Positions 8,301-15,334 of a stretch of 28,209 nucleotides of DNA are shown here, piece by piece. The position numbers and the translations under genes are program-made. The notes beneath the pieces are model-generated. The model was not told where the DNA came from. It ran no database searches and saw nothing but the letters and a program-made list of their open reading frames with translations. Origin of the DNA: CBIFWW01 sp966186435 (GTDB lineage Bacteria > Pseudomonadota > Gammaproteobacteria > Enterobacterales > Enterobacteriaceae); NCBI GenBank assembly GCA_966186435.1, contig CBIFWW010000027.1:1-28209 (forward strand). The letters run 5' to 3'. Position 1 is the first letter of the stretch; the number at the start of each line of letters is the position of its first letter.

Positions 8301-8633
8301 TACATTGCCTCAGGCAATCTGGACAACTTGCGTTCCACTATAGGGCTGGGTGCTGAATATCAGGACCGGGGGCTAACCCTGGCACTCAAAGCCGGGTGGG
8401 AGAAATCTTTGTTGGATAACGGCTACGGCAGCGAAGCCCGTTTTCGTCAGGGCAATGGGCCGGCCTTTCGTGCTACCAACAGTTTGGGTGGCCGGAACGC
8501 GCTGGCGCTCTCAGCTGGGGCCAATTACCGCCTTAATAGCGAGGTAGACATCGGCGCCGGGATCTCAAGCCGCCTGGGCCAGCAAAACGCCAGTACCCTT
8601 GGCGGTAATTTGTCGATTCGCTGGCGTTTTTAA
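5349..8633 (+). CDS. Type V (classical) autotransporter with putative zinc metalloprotease passenger
   Basis: The protein has 1094 residues from ATG 5349, with AAAGGA 7 bases upstream; ATG 5346 is an alternative. A signal peptide (about 1-23, basic start then hydrophobic core) targets it to the periplasm. Residues about 25-310 hold a zincin motif, HEFFHMLG, with H168, E169 and H172. Downstream, SHSELKN (H279) and a Met-turn-like YMAPMEAELALLQDLGY (M296) follow. Residues about 320-790 are Gly/Asn-rich repeats likely to form a beta-helix, and about 814-1094 form the 12-strand beta-barrel ending WRF. No SPATE serine protease motif is present. The expected role is a surface-exposed or released protease; the substrate is unknown. 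The usual metzincin third His position (H-x2-G-x2-H) is Thr178, so the third zinc ligand is probably H279 or H289. The gene occupies the place of nupG in E. coli. Confidence 0.85.
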   Translation: MKFNRKFITCALWGLYSPFTLALESVLIKNGQGQAVFNLRFYGPNDGEFSSGDRSTRVLSPTEKSLIISSAEWYARLLKTTPGQQPLVVNVGTDNTEGNASAASHMVDRLGLYASQAVFRKQPLKPNELDVGAHGVMIMGLIKHNADTRFSALPVGKVDGRYSATVNHEFFHMLGMNTSIENQAKDKKNSHSPKIADGVISNWTAGLRDDNDNPARPGQTLLCDDCENPATKDVFDLRKDQGYFTGKNVAEVLAGALKGIPVKIMDEDGFEVNDNYLSHSELKNSLLSHQNYRSYMAPMEAELALLQDLGYSIDRKNFYGFSIYGDNKTIYNKQGYFARNGQGTAYLNGQFNSATLGTGLHIYGSHNTVYQQADLLTKGQAGVGVRIDGEGNRLYIPHTTRIAANGENGYGLLVAYGKDHRIVQQGNIEALKGVAANFDFGANVLGPETEVRGSYIRRVEGDTAKVLDELAGALVNHYDVSGALTGKLAAIYIGATAWVKNINILGGAAVRGDIISNYSEKDDKGEMRTTTLSLGKKMNARGEAVNEADNNFRFNYQGNITSQKKESNLVLDLVGGISGLNGHHKLQSVVIRPGATLESAGSFSLAAGNPFINSGTLATGVGNQMGTLTINGGYLQKDNATLQIKTRAIQHSVLNIKGDAALAGRMQLQPQADYYPSGWNLSSSSLVKVSGERKGTFDKIEGQLTSPTLILSQRKVADGIQWRIDRAPNAYQQYSVTENAKAVASALESVARQPLTGGMASLLAALDFSEADGRSVGRALPQLTHEPYSMVINSTLNSQSRQGEMIQTASRALPAGEWRSFADTFGGGYWQDSRGSIVGYESSSYGILAGAEKGSEAFNNWTFGFSGAISGQKNTARSPYNATSRSTALDIGLHARYQLPDNTGLWMFYQAHAGVEDGKMDRKVAVNGYQGSNQGSWTGVNGGLRASVGYQWQLTEGLNAGPFASLDYLRLHQPSVTESGDQPLYIASGNLDNLRSTIGLGAEYQDRGLTLALKAGWEKSLLDNGYGSEARFRQGNGPAFRATNSLGGRNALALSAGANYRLNSEVDIGAGISSRLGQQNASTLGGNLSIRWRF

Positions 8634-8643
8634 GCCTACTGAA

Positions 8644-8664
8644 ATGCCCCCGTAAAGGGGGCAT
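8644..8664. terminator. Bidirectional terminator between autotransporter and mltC
   Basis: ATGCCCCC (8644-8651) pairs with GGGGGCAT (8657-8664) around a GTAAA loop, 10 bases after the autotransporter stop and 4 bases before the mltC stop on the other strand. Short T-rich tails (AATTT / TTTC) flank it, so it can serve both convergent genes. Confidence 0.75.
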
Positions 8665-8668
8665 AATT

Positions 8669-9748
8669 TCAACGGTTGCGGCGGTAGGTTTTCTGCACGG
8701 TATCCACTTTGTATAAATAGCGGCGTGATTCCTGGGAAGGGTGGCGGGTGGTCAGGGTCTGGTAGACATCGCCCGGTGCCATATTATTGATGATATTCAC
8801 TGCCTGGCCTTTGTCGCTGGAGAACACCCGCAACACGCTGCCTGCCCCGCCGTTGTAGGCGGTGATCACCGCATAGCGCCGGGAGGTAGGGTTATCAATC
8901 CCGCCCAGATAAACGTTGTTCAGCATCGCCAGGTAGGCGGTGCCGGTATCGATATTGCTTTGCGGATCGAACAGGAAGCTGCGGCTTGGGGTGCCCCATT
9001 TGCCCTGGGAGCGGAACACATCTTTACCGGCGCTATGCTGTACCACCTGCATCAGCCCCAGCGCATCCGCATGGCTAACGGCATACGGGTTAAAGCTGGA
9101 TTCAGTTTGCATGATCGCCAGGATCAGCGATTCTTCCACCCCATACTTGCGGGAGGCTTCGCGCACCATGCCAATATATTTGTGGGCGCGTTTGTCGAGG
9201 TGGTTCGGCACCAGATTAATGGTGATGCTATAAATCACCCGTAGGCCGCTACTGCGGCTTTGCAGCCGGGTTTGCAGCAGGTAATCGGCGAATTTAGAGG
9301 CCCGGCCCATCCAGCGGATCGGCTGCCCGGTGTTATCCACCACTTGGCCGTAAAGGAACGGCTGGCGGGAAATCTGAATATCGTTGACGTCGGAATAGAG
9401 ATCGATAGAGCCAGGATCGTCGCCCATCAGCAGGGTGCTGATAATCGCCTGGCGCAAGTGCGCGGCAGGGTCGGTACCGGCGATGGTTTCGATGGTAATG
9501 GTCCCCTGAACGAAGTTGATGTGGCTACGGGTCTGGTATTGATCGGTGTACTTCACGTAGTCTTTCGGACCGGCGATCAGCACCTCGCTAAAACCCCATA
9601 AATTTTCAATGTTATGAGCAAACTGGCCCATCAAAATATCGAACCCGTTGGTGTCCTTTACCCAGTCTTCGCTGTAGCTATCGGTTTTTTTACTGGAACA
9701 CGAGATCAGCAACGGCGCGACCAATGCCAGCGCAATTAATTTTTTCAT
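8669..9748 (-). CDS. mltC: Membrane-bound lytic murein transglycosylase C
   Basis: MltC cleaves the MurNAc-GlcNAc bond of peptidoglycan, forming 1,6-anhydro ends, while anchored in the outer membrane. The 359-residue protein starts with a lipoprotein signal peptide and lipobox (LLISC, Cys17). An N-terminal DUF3393-type domain follows, then a soluble-lytic-transglycosylase (SLT) domain with catalytic Glu in QTESSFNPYAVS and the motifs ALGLMQV and AYNGGAGSV. The length matches E. coli MltC. It is the last gene of the leftward mutY-yggX-mltC group, but an intrinsic terminator after yggX separates it, so it probably also has its own promoter around 9749-9795. Confidence 0.96.
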   Translation of the reverse strand: MKKLIALALVAPLLISCSSKKTDSYSEDWVKDTNGFDILMGQFAHNIENLWGFSEVLIAGPKDYVKYTDQYQTRSHINFVQGTITIETIAGTDPAAHLRQAIISTLLMGDDPGSIDLYSDVNDIQISRQPFLYGQVVDNTGQPIRWMGRASKFADYLLQTRLQSRSSGLRVIYSITINLVPNHLDKRAHKYIGMVREASRKYGVEESLILAIMQTESSFNPYAVSHADALGLMQVVQHSAGKDVFRSQGKWGTPSRSFLFDPQSNIDTGTAYLAMLNNVYLGGIDNPTSRRYAVITAYNGGAGSVLRVFSSDKGQAVNIINNMAPGDVYQTLTTRHPSQESRRYLYKVDTVQKTYRRNR

Positions 9749-9775
9749 CTTTCCGGGAGTGCGTCAGTTAGGTGT

Positions 9776-9797
9776 AAAAAAAGGGCGCGAAGCCCTT
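9776..9797 (-). terminator. Intrinsic terminator at the end of yggX
   Basis: On the minus strand AAGGGC-TTCGC-GCCCTT is followed by a further run of T residues (9780 down to 9776). The stem includes the first two bases of the yggX TAA stop codon as read on the plus strand (9796-9797), so the terminator overlaps the end of the gene. Confidence 0.8.
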
Positions 9798-10071
9798 ATG
9801 GTTGTTCCGGCGGCGTATAACCTTCGATATGAACATCTTTGCCTTCGAACAGGAAATTGACCATTTCTTGCTCCAGCAATTTGCGGTGTTCCACGTTCAT
9901 CATATTGAGTTTCTTCTCATTGATTAACATGGTTTGTTTGGCCTGCCACTTAGCCCAGGCTTCTTTAGAAATGTCGTTATAAATGCGTTTTCCCAGATCG
10001 CCTGGGTAGAACTGATAATCCTGGCCTTCAGCGTCACGCTGCAAGTAAGTGCAAAAAATCGTCCGGCTCAT
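9796..10071 (-). CDS. yggX: Probable Fe(2+)-trafficking protein
   Basis: YggX is a small cytoplasmic protein linked to protecting iron-sulfur clusters and MutY function against oxidative damage; in enterobacteria it is part of the SoxRS response. The 91-residue product has the full family signature: MSRTIFCTYLQ with conserved Cys7, FYPGDLGKRIY, and the central helices KEAWAKWQAKQTMLINEKKL. Its ATG lies 4 bases after the mutY stop, so the two are cotranscribed. The pairing makes sense because MutY carries a [4Fe-4S] cluster. Confidence 0.96.
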   Translation of the reverse strand: MSRTIFCTYLQRDAEGQDYQFYPGDLGKRIYNDISKEAWAKWQAKQTMLINEKKLNMMNVEHRKLLEQEMVNFLFEGKDVHIEGYTPPEQP

Positions 10072-10075
10072 TCTT

Positions 10076-11149
10076 TTATTCCTCTTCGGCTCGCTCGACC
10101 AGAACGGGGTCGGCGCGCAATTGTTGTAACAGGCGCTCCACGGGGGCCGCTAAACCAACGGCTGGCGGCCAGTCTAAGTTATACCAGAGCGCCGGGCCTT
10201 CATCCATGCATGCGGCCGGGGAGGGCACAGGCAGCCACATCGGCACAATATCCAGGTGGAAATGGCTAAAAGTATGGCGGAAGGCGTTCAATTGGGTGAG
10301 ATTATCTGCGCAAATCCCCCGTTGCGCCAGCCACTCACGCAGGGCTATTTCACTGTCAAACTGCGGGAAGCAATATAACCCCCCCCATAGCCCCACTGGT
10401 GGGCGCTGTTGCAGCATCACTTCCTGCCCCTGCTGGAGCAATAAAAAGTACCCGGTTCGCTCTGGAATTGTCTGTTTTGGCTTTTTACCGGGGTAATCGG
10501 CCTGATTGCCCTGGGCATACGCCACGCAACCATTGCTCAACGGGCACAGCTCGCACTTTGGCCGGGAGCGGGTGCACACCATGGCCCCTAAATCCATCAT
10601 CGCCTGGTTAAAACGCGCCACCCCATCGGCAGGGGTTACTGCTTCGCTCACGTGCCACAGCTGCTTTTCAACGTCCTTTTTGCCGGGCCACCCGCCAATA
10701 GCATAGCAGCGGGCCAACACACGCTTAACGTTGCCGTCGAGGATCGGGAAGTGTTTACCGAGGGAGAGGGATAACACTGCCCCGGCGGTTGAGCGGCCTA
10801 CGCCAGGCAGGGCAGCCACTTCATCGAAGGTCTCAGGGAATTTACCCTGGTGCAGGGTCGCCACCTGCTGGGCGGCTTTATGCAAATTGCGGGCGCGGGC
10901 GTAATAACCGAGGCCGGTCCACAGATGCAGCACTTCATCCAGCGGGGCGTTAGCCAGATCGGTCACCGTGGGGAATTTATCCATAAAGCGTTCAAAATAC
11001 GGGATAACCGTGGTGACCTGAGTTTGTTGCAACATCACTTCTGACAGCCATACTTTGTAAGGCGTCTTTTGTTGTTGCCAGGGCAAGGTCTTACGCCCGT
11101 ATTTGTCATACCAGGCGAGTACCTGCTGCGAGAACTGCTGTGGCTGCAT
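10076..11149 (-). CDS. mutY: Adenine DNA glycosylase
   Basis: MutY removes adenine mispaired with 8-oxoguanine or guanine, preventing G:C to T:A changes. The 357-residue protein has the helix-hairpin-helix core with catalytic Glu37 (LSEVMLQQTQV) and Asp138 (FPILDGNVKRVLAR). It also has the iron-sulfur loop C-x6-C-x2-C-x5-C (CTRSRPKCELCPLSNGC) and the C-terminal Nudix-like domain that reads 8-oxoG (ERTGYFLLL, GLWGGLYCFPQF, FRHTFSHFHLDI). I place the start at ATG 11149, by alignment with E. coli MQASQFS; the frame is open further upstream to 11278 but that sequence is not MutY-like. It heads the leftward mutY-yggX-mltC group and diverges from trmB across 155 bases. Confidence 0.96.
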   Translation of the reverse strand: MQPQQFSQQVLAWYDKYGRKTLPWQQQKTPYKVWLSEVMLQQTQVTTVIPYFERFMDKFPTVTDLANAPLDEVLHLWTGLGYYARARNLHKAAQQVATLHQGKFPETFDEVAALPGVGRSTAGAVLSLSLGKHFPILDGNVKRVLARCYAIGGWPGKKDVEKQLWHVSEAVTPADGVARFNQAMMDLGAMVCTRSRPKCELCPLSNGCVAYAQGNQADYPGKKPKQTIPERTGYFLLLQQGQEVMLQQRPPVGLWGGLYCFPQFDSEIALREWLAQRGICADNLTQLNAFRHTFSHFHLDIVPMWLPVPSPAACMDEGPALWYNLDWPPAVGLAAPVERLLQQLRADPVLVERAEEE

Positions 11150-11304
11150 CGTATACACTTTGATTTTATGGGCGATACCGGGGGGCTGATTCCAGCATAA
11201 CCGGGGGCGGGCTGTAAACCGGAACTTTCCGGTGCTTGCATCGGGGGTATAAGTTTGCATAATGCCCGTTTGCCACACTATTAACGCGAGCAGATTTTAA
11301 CCCA
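11150..11304. promoter_or_regulatory. Divergent promoter region of mutY and trmB
   Basis: 155 bases separate the two divergent start codons, so both promoters must lie here or just inside the genes. The strand toward trmB is moderately AT-rich near 11240-11300, but I cannot pick out convincing -35/-10 pairs. Confidence 0.5.
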
Positions 11305-12024
11305 ATGAACAACGATGTCGTTTCACCGGAATTTGATGAAAACGGCCGCATCATGCGCCGTATCCGCAGCTTTGTCCGCCGCCAGGGCCGTTTGACCAAA
11401 GGGCAGCAGCATGCGCTGGACAACTACTGGCCGGTGATGGGCGTAGAGTTTTCCCCTGAGCCGCTGGATATTCAGGTTTTGTTTGGCCGTGAAGCGCCAA
11501 CGACTTTGGAGATCGGCTTTGGGATGGGTTCCTCTCTGGTTGCCATGGCGAAAGCCAACCCGCACCAGAACTTCCTTGGGATTGAAGTTCACTCCCCGGG
11601 CGTGGGCGCTTGCCTTAGCACCGCCCATGAGGAAGGCGTCGAAAATCTGCGGGTGATGTGCCACGATGCAGTAGAAGTGCTGGAAAAAATGATCCCGGAT
11701 AACGCCTTGAACATGGTTCAGCTGTTTTTCCCGGATCCGTGGCATAAAGCGCGCCATAATAAACGCCGTATTGTGCAGGTTCCTTTTGCTGAGCTGGTAA
11801 AAGCCAAGCTGAAACGCGGTGGCGTGTTCCATATGGCCACCGATTGGGAACCTTATGCCGAACATATGCTCGAAGTGATGTCCTCTATTGAGGGCTACGT
11901 GAATATTTCAGCTGATAATACTTATGTACCGCGTCCGGATTCACGTCCGGTAACCAAATTTGAACAGCGTGGCCAGCGCCTTGGTCACGGCGTATGGGAC
12001 TTAATGTTCGAGAGGGTGAAATAA
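11305..12024 (+). CDS. trmB: tRNA (guanine-N7-)-methyltransferase
   Basis: TrmB transfers methyl from SAM to N7 of G46 in the variable loop of tRNAs. The 239-residue protein equals the E. coli length and keeps the characteristic N-terminus (SFVRRQGRLTKGQ), the SAM-binding motif LEIGFGMGSSL, the GIEVHSPGVG block, the catalytic FFPDPWHKARHNKRR segment and the C-terminal TKFEQRGQRLGHGVWDL. Its TAA overlaps the yggL ATG by one base (TAATG), so yggL is translated from the same message. The region before the start has no strong ribosome binding site. Confidence 0.97.
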   Translation: MNNDVVSPEFDENGRIMRRIRSFVRRQGRLTKGQQHALDNYWPVMGVEFSPEPLDIQVLFGREAPTTLEIGFGMGSSLVAMAKANPHQNFLGIEVHSPGVGACLSTAHEEGVENLRVMCHDAVEVLEKMIPDNALNMVQLFFPDPWHKARHNKRRIVQVPFAELVKAKLKRGGVFHMATDWEPYAEHMLEVMSSIEGYVNISADNTYVPRPDSRPVTKFEQRGQRLGHGVWDLMFERVK

Positions 12025-12350
12025 TGGCAAAAAATCGTAGCCGCCGCCTGCGGAAAAAAATGCATATCGCAGAATTCCAGGAAATGGGTTTCTCGGTAGC
12101 ATGGCGCTTCCCGGATGGGACCAGTGAAGAAACCATCGACACCACCGTTGATGCGTTTATCAATGAAGTGATTGCTGAAAACGGCCTGGCTTTTGACGGC
12201 AGCGGCTATCTGGCCTGGGAAGGTCTGGTGTGTATGGAAGAAATCGGGAAATGCACCGAAGAGCACCAGGCGCTGGTGCGCAACTGGCTGGAAAAACGTA
12301 AGCTGGAAGACATTCGCTTAAGCGATCTGTTTGATGTGTGGTGGGATTAA
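12024..12350 (+). CDS. yggL: YggL family protein (DUF469), 50S ribosome-associated
   Basis: The 108-residue product starts MAKNRSRRLRKKMHIAEFQ and ends SDLFDVWWD, matching E. coli YggL throughout. Family knowledge: YggL binds the large ribosomal subunit, but its function is not settled. The basic N-terminus fits RNA or ribosome contact. I chose ATG 12024, one base overlapping the trmB stop, over an in-frame upstream ATG at 11994 lying inside trmB. A strong hairpin terminator follows. Confidence 0.95.
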   Translation: MAKNRSRRLRKKMHIAEFQEMGFSVAWRFPDGTSEETIDTTVDAFINEVIAENGLAFDGSGYLAWEGLVCMEEIGKCTEEHQALVRNWLEKRKLEDIRLSDLFDVWWD

Positions 12351-12363
12351 TCACTACGCCGCG

Positions 12364-12385
12364 CGGGCCAGCTAATGCTGGCCCG
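12364..12385 (+). terminator. Terminator of trmB-yggL
   Basis: CGGGCCAGC (12364-12372) pairs perfectly with GCTGGCCCG (12377-12385) around TAAT and is followed by the moderately T-rich TATTGTATT. It lies 13 bases after the yggL stop. Confidence 0.75.
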
Positions 12386-12393
12386 TATTGTAT

Positions 12394-12587
12394 TACCCTA
12401 AATATTTCGAGTTGCAGCACAAAACATCACTGATGTTTTGAACAGCGCTTGCGCTGGCCCCGAAGGGGTGAGGCCTATAGGCCGAATCACGCGGCAACGC
12501 AGGGAATCCCCAGGAGCTTACTCCAGTAAGTGACTGGGGTGAGCGAGGAAAGCCAACACCCCTGCAGCTTGAAGTATGACGGGTGTA
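12394..12587. repeat. Palindromic extragenic repeat, long form with internal insertion
   Basis: The ends are TACCCTAAATATTTCGAGTT and the near-complementary AGCTTGAAGTATGACGGGTG, typical of a non-coding repeat I remember from Yersinia and Serratia (YPAL-like). The right half keeps the standard nested hairpin CCCCAG...CTTACT-CC-AGTAAG...CTGGGG. The left half carries about 70 extra bases made of consecutive small palindromes: AAAACATCA/TGATGTTTT, AGCGC/GCGCT, CCCC/GGGG and GGCC/GGCC. It lies between yggL and yggN and would be transcribed as heavily folded RNA. The element name is from memory. Confidence 0.7.
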
Positions 12588-12610
12588 TAGGGACTCACTC
12601 AGGAGCAGTT

Positions 12611-13330
12611 ATGGTTCGTAAAGTACTGGCAAGTCTATTACTGATCTGTGCGGCCCAGGCCCACGCCGATTATCAGTGCAGCGTCAATCCTAAGGATGAC
12701 GTGATTCTGAAGCCCCAAAGCGTCGAAGTGGTTGGTGAAAACGGCAACCTGGTGATTACCCCCGCAGGCGACGTCCATTTCAATGGTACGGCCCACACAT
12801 TAACGGCAGCCCAACGCCAGCAAGCGGTGAGCTATCAACAAGCCTTACGCACTGATATCCCGTGGATCGATAACGGCGCCCGTAGCCGCGTGGACAAAGC
12901 CCGCGCCTCGTTGGATAAAATCATCACCGAGCAAATGGGGGCCAACAGTAATATGCATGGCCGCCTAACCAAGCTTGAAGCCCAGCTTAAACAGCAAATG
13001 AACCGCATTATTGAACACCGCCAGGATGGGGGGCTGACCTTCCACTATAAAGGCGTGGATCAAGTGCGGGCTGACGGTCAGGATCTGGTAAACCAGGCAA
13101 TGGGCGGGATTTTGCAGGACAGCATCAACGAAATGGGTGCCAAGGCGGTGCTGAAAGGCGGGAGCAATCCGCTGCAAGGCATCCTGGGGAGTATGGGCGG
13201 GCTACAAAATGCTATTCAGGATGAATGGAACAGCCAGCAGAATGATTTTGAACAATTTGGCAAAAACGTCTGCCAGCGGGTGGTTAACCTTGAAGGGCAG
13301 CGTGCCCAGCTGGTGGCGGGGCTGAAGTAG
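12611..13330 (+). CDS. yggN: YggN family periplasmic protein (DUF2884)
   Basis: The 239-residue protein begins with a signal peptide (MVRKVLASLLLICAAQAHA, cleavage before DYQC), so it is periplasmic. The conserved DUF2884 sequence follows closely: CSVNPKDDVIL, GENGNLVITP, QMNRIIEHRQDG, and MGGILQDSINEMGAKAVLKG. The function is unknown. I place the start at ATG 12611, with AGGAG about 6 bases upstream; the frame stays open back to 12530 but that part lies in the palindromic repeat. It converges with ygfA, leaving only 2 bases between stops and no separate terminator. Confidence 0.93.
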   Translation: MVRKVLASLLLICAAQAHADYQCSVNPKDDVILKPQSVEVVGENGNLVITPAGDVHFNGTAHTLTAAQRQQAVSYQQALRTDIPWIDNGARSRVDKARASLDKIITEQMGANSNMHGRLTKLEAQLKQQMNRIIEHRQDGGLTFHYKGVDQVRADGQDLVNQAMGGILQDSINEMGAKAVLKGGSNPLQGILGSMGGLQNAIQDEWNSQQNDFEQFGKNVCQRVVNLEGQRAQLVAGLK

Positions 13331-13332
13331 CC

Positions 13333-13929
13333 TTACCACACCCAGATTTTATCTGGCGTCACAATGGCCGGCAGCGGGATATCCCAGTGCTCTACAGGCA
13401 GGATATCCACCTGCTGGCAGTTGTGCGCATATCCCACCGGTTGCAGGCCATGTTCCTTCCAGCGGCTTAAAGTGCGATCGTAAAAACCACCGCCCATCCC
13501 CAGGCGCTGCCCGGCGCTATCAAACGCCACCAACGGCGTAACCAGCACATCCAGCTGTGGCAACGGCAAAATACGGCGCACATCAAGCTTAGGCTCACGA
13601 ATGTTAAAGCGGTTGGTAACCAGTAGGGTTTCCGGCGCGTAGTGTAAAAACAGTAGATGCCCGGGGCTTAAAGGGTGGATCACCGGCAGATAAACCTGTT
13701 TTCCGGCCTGCCATAAACCTTCGATAAGCGGCTGGGTATCGAGTTCACCATCAAATGAGAGAAAAGCGGCAACGGTATCTGCCTGCTGAACCGCCCCCCA
13801 GGACAGCATTAATCGTGCTGCACGCTGGGCGTAGTCAGCCTGTTGCTCCGGGGATAATGCCCGCCGGCGCTGGCGCGTTTGTTGTCTGATGGATTGTCTT
13901 GCTGCCTGAACTGACTGGGATAAGTTCAT
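13333..13929 (-). CDS. ygfA: 5-formyltetrahydrofolate cyclo-ligase
   Basis: The enzyme (also called Fau) converts 5-formyl-THF to 5,10-methenyl-THF with ATP, returning the side product of serine hydroxymethyltransferase to the one-carbon pool. The 198-residue protein has the N-terminal basic helix (RQSIRQQTRQRRRALS), FLSFDGELDTQPLI, and the family nucleotide motif GMGGGFYDRTL, followed by GYAHNCQQVDILPVEHWD. It lies directly downstream of 6S RNA on the same strand, as in E. coli, where ygfA is read from the ssrS transcript. Its function links to the gcvTHP genes in this window, which generate 5,10-methylene-THF. Confidence 0.95.
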   Translation of the reverse strand: MNLSQSVQAARQSIRQQTRQRRRALSPEQQADYAQRAARLMLSWGAVQQADTVAAFLSFDGELDTQPLIEGLWQAGKQVYLPVIHPLSPGHLLFLHYAPETLLVTNRFNIREPKLDVRRILPLPQLDVLVTPLVAFDSAGQRLGMGGGFYDRTLSRWKEHGLQPVGYAHNCQQVDILPVEHWDIPLPAIVTPDKIWVW

Positions 13930-13956
13930 AGATTGGTGGTAGTGGAAGAAAAGTGA

Positions 13957-14139
13957 GAATCTCCGAGATGCCGCCGCTGGCTGTAACCCTTGAACCCTTG
14001 GTTCAAGGTGAATGCGTCGTCATGGTTTTAAGGCTTCTCGGACGGGCCGAGCATGCTCACCAACCGTGGAGCGCCGCATTCTGTTGGTATGAAATATCGG
14101 CTCAGGGGACTGGCCCGCTTGCAAACATCTCAGAGAAAT
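13957..14139 (-). ncRNA. ssrS: 6S RNA
   Basis: The minus strand from 14139 to 13957 (183 nt, the E. coli size) reads ATTTCTCTGAGATGTT at the 5' end. It then runs through AAGCGGGCCAGTCCCCTGAG, the central bubble region, GGTTGGTGAGCATGCTCGG and GAGAAGCCTTAAAAC to the 3' CATCTCGGAGATTC. The 5' and 3' ends pair (CTGAGATG / CATCTCGG with flanks), closing the long hairpin that mimics an open promoter and binds sigma-70 RNA polymerase. It lies between zapA and ygfA, the conserved enterobacterial position. End coordinates come from comparison with the remembered E. coli sequence and may be off by 1-2 bases. Confidence 0.96.
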
Positions 14140-14180
14140 TTTTTCTTCAATGTCACTCTATCACAGTAAACATAGAAGTG

Positions 14181-14510
14181 TTATTCAAAGTTTGAACCCT
14201 GACGATCCGTGGTGCGACCTTGCTCAATAAGTGCCTGTTCAATGGTCTGCTGGAGCATCCGAATACGCTGTTCCATATTGGCAGCGTAATCCCGGGTTTT
14301 ACCTTTTTCCTGAGCCAATTCGTAGCACACGTTCAGTGCGGCGATGAAAACTAACTGCTCAGTATTTGTGACTCTAGTGCGTACTTTCAGATCTTGCAAC
14401 CGCTGATCCAGATCCTCAGCGGCCTGGTTCAGCGCATCCTGTTGTTCAGGCGGGCAATTCACACGAAGTGAACGGCCAAAAATTTGGATATCGACTGGTT
14501 GTGCAGACAT
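14181..14510 (-). CDS. zapA: Cell division protein ZapA
   Basis: ZapA binds FtsZ filaments and bundles them in the Z-ring, together with ZapB. The 109-residue product equals the E. coli length: globular head MSAQPVDIQIFGRSLRVNCP, then the C-terminal coiled coil (EQRIRMLQQTIEQALIEQGR) that mediates dimerisation. I chose ATG 14510, preceded by GGAAGGT, over an in-frame start at 14588. The 6S RNA gene lies 41 bases downstream on the same strand; ygfB diverges upstream. Confidence 0.97.
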   Translation of the reverse strand: MSAQPVDIQIFGRSLRVNCPPEQQDALNQAAEDLDQRLQDLKVRTRVTNTEQLVFIAALNVCYELAQEKGKTRDYAANMEQRIRMLQQTIEQALIEQGRTTDRQGSNFE

Positions 14511-14719
14511 GCCACCTTCCTGCTGATTGACTGCCCCGTCTAATCCCGCCGTACCTGACGGCGAGGGGGCGACACTATAGCGTCCCACTTATGAAGATTC
14601 AACACCCCACATTGCCGGGCAGCCCATGTTATAACACGTTTCCGGGCGTTTTCTGGTATCTCCTGGGGCCAAAGTGGTAGCATACCATGAACTCCTCCTT
14701 GCAACGACGACGAAAGCGT
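14511..14719. promoter_or_regulatory. Divergent intergenic region zapA / ygfB
   Basis: 209 bases separate the two start codons and must hold the promoters of both. No clear -35/-10 pair or operator stands out. The frame before ygfB stays open to an upstream ATG at 14687, judged non-coding by alignment. Confidence 0.45.
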
Positions 14720-15298
14720 ATGCCCAGAAATAATACAATGCCCGGTTACGCGAAAGTAACCCAACTACTGAACCAACAAAACGTGGGCCTCACACCTGCG
14801 GAAATGCACGGTTTGATCAGCGGCATCCTGTGCGGAGGCAACACTGACAGCTCCTGGCAGCCTTTAGTCCACGATCTGACCAACGAAGGTCTGGCCTTCA
14901 GCCAGGATCTGGCCCAGGCCCTGCGCGAAATGCATAGCGCCACCAGTGATGCCCTGGAAGACGATGGTTTTATGTTCCAGCTCTACCTGCCGGATGATGA
15001 AGAGACCACTGTTTTTGATCGTGCCGATGGCTTGGCTGGCTGGGTGAATCACTTCCTGCTTGGTCTGGGGATGACCCAACCGAAGCTGGATAAAGTCACC
15101 GGTGAAACTGGCGAAGCTATTGATGATTTGAGAAATATCGCCCAACTTGGTTACGATGAGGGTGAAGACCAGGAAGAACTGGAAATGTCCCTGGAAGAAA
15201 TCATCGAATATGTACGGGTGGCGGCACTGTTATGCCATGACACCTTCACCCATCCGGAGCCAACCGCCCCGGAAGTGCGGAAGCCTACCCTGCATTGA
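14720..15298 (+). CDS. ygfB: YgfB family protein (UPF0149)
   Basis: The 192-residue acidic protein matches E. coli YgfB along its length: LTPAEMHGLISGILCGG, HSATSDALEDDGFMFQLYLP, LAGWVNHFLLGLGMTQPKLD, GETGEAIDDLRNIAQLGYDE and the C-terminal EEIIEYVRVAALLCHDTFTH. The biochemical function is not established in enterobacteria. I chose ATG 14720, which gives the same N-terminal length as E. coli (both have MPGY at residue 7), over ATG 14687. It precedes pepP on the same strand with a hairpin and a short palindromic repeat between, so it is probably a separate transcript. Confidence 0.94.
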   Translation: MPRNNTMPGYAKVTQLLNQQNVGLTPAEMHGLISGILCGGNTDSSWQPLVHDLTNEGLAFSQDLAQALREMHSATSDALEDDGFMFQLYLPDDEETTVFDRADGLAGWVNHFLLGLGMTQPKLDKVTGETGEAIDDLRNIAQLGYDEGEDQEELEMSLEEIIEYVRVAALLCHDTFTHPEPTAPEVRKPTLH

Positions 15299-15311
15299 TC
15301 ATCATTGGATA

Positions 15312-15330
15312 AGCCCGGCCTGGCCGGGCT
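15312..15330 (+). terminator. Hairpin after ygfB
   Basis: AGCCCGG (15312-15318) pairs with CCGGGCT (15324-15330) around CCTGG, 13 bases after the ygfB stop. No U-run follows, since the palindromic repeat starts immediately. Termination efficiency is uncertain. Confidence 0.55.
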
Positions 15331-15334
15331 ACAT

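Noticed and set aside
11150..11278. 43-residue N-terminal extension of MutY
   Set aside because: Open by chance through the divergent promoter region; E. coli MutY begins at the residue corresponding to ATG 11149.
12530..12610. Upstream extension of yggN to 12530
   Set aside because: This part lies within the palindromic repeat and precedes a clear signal peptide start at 12611 with AGGAG upstream.
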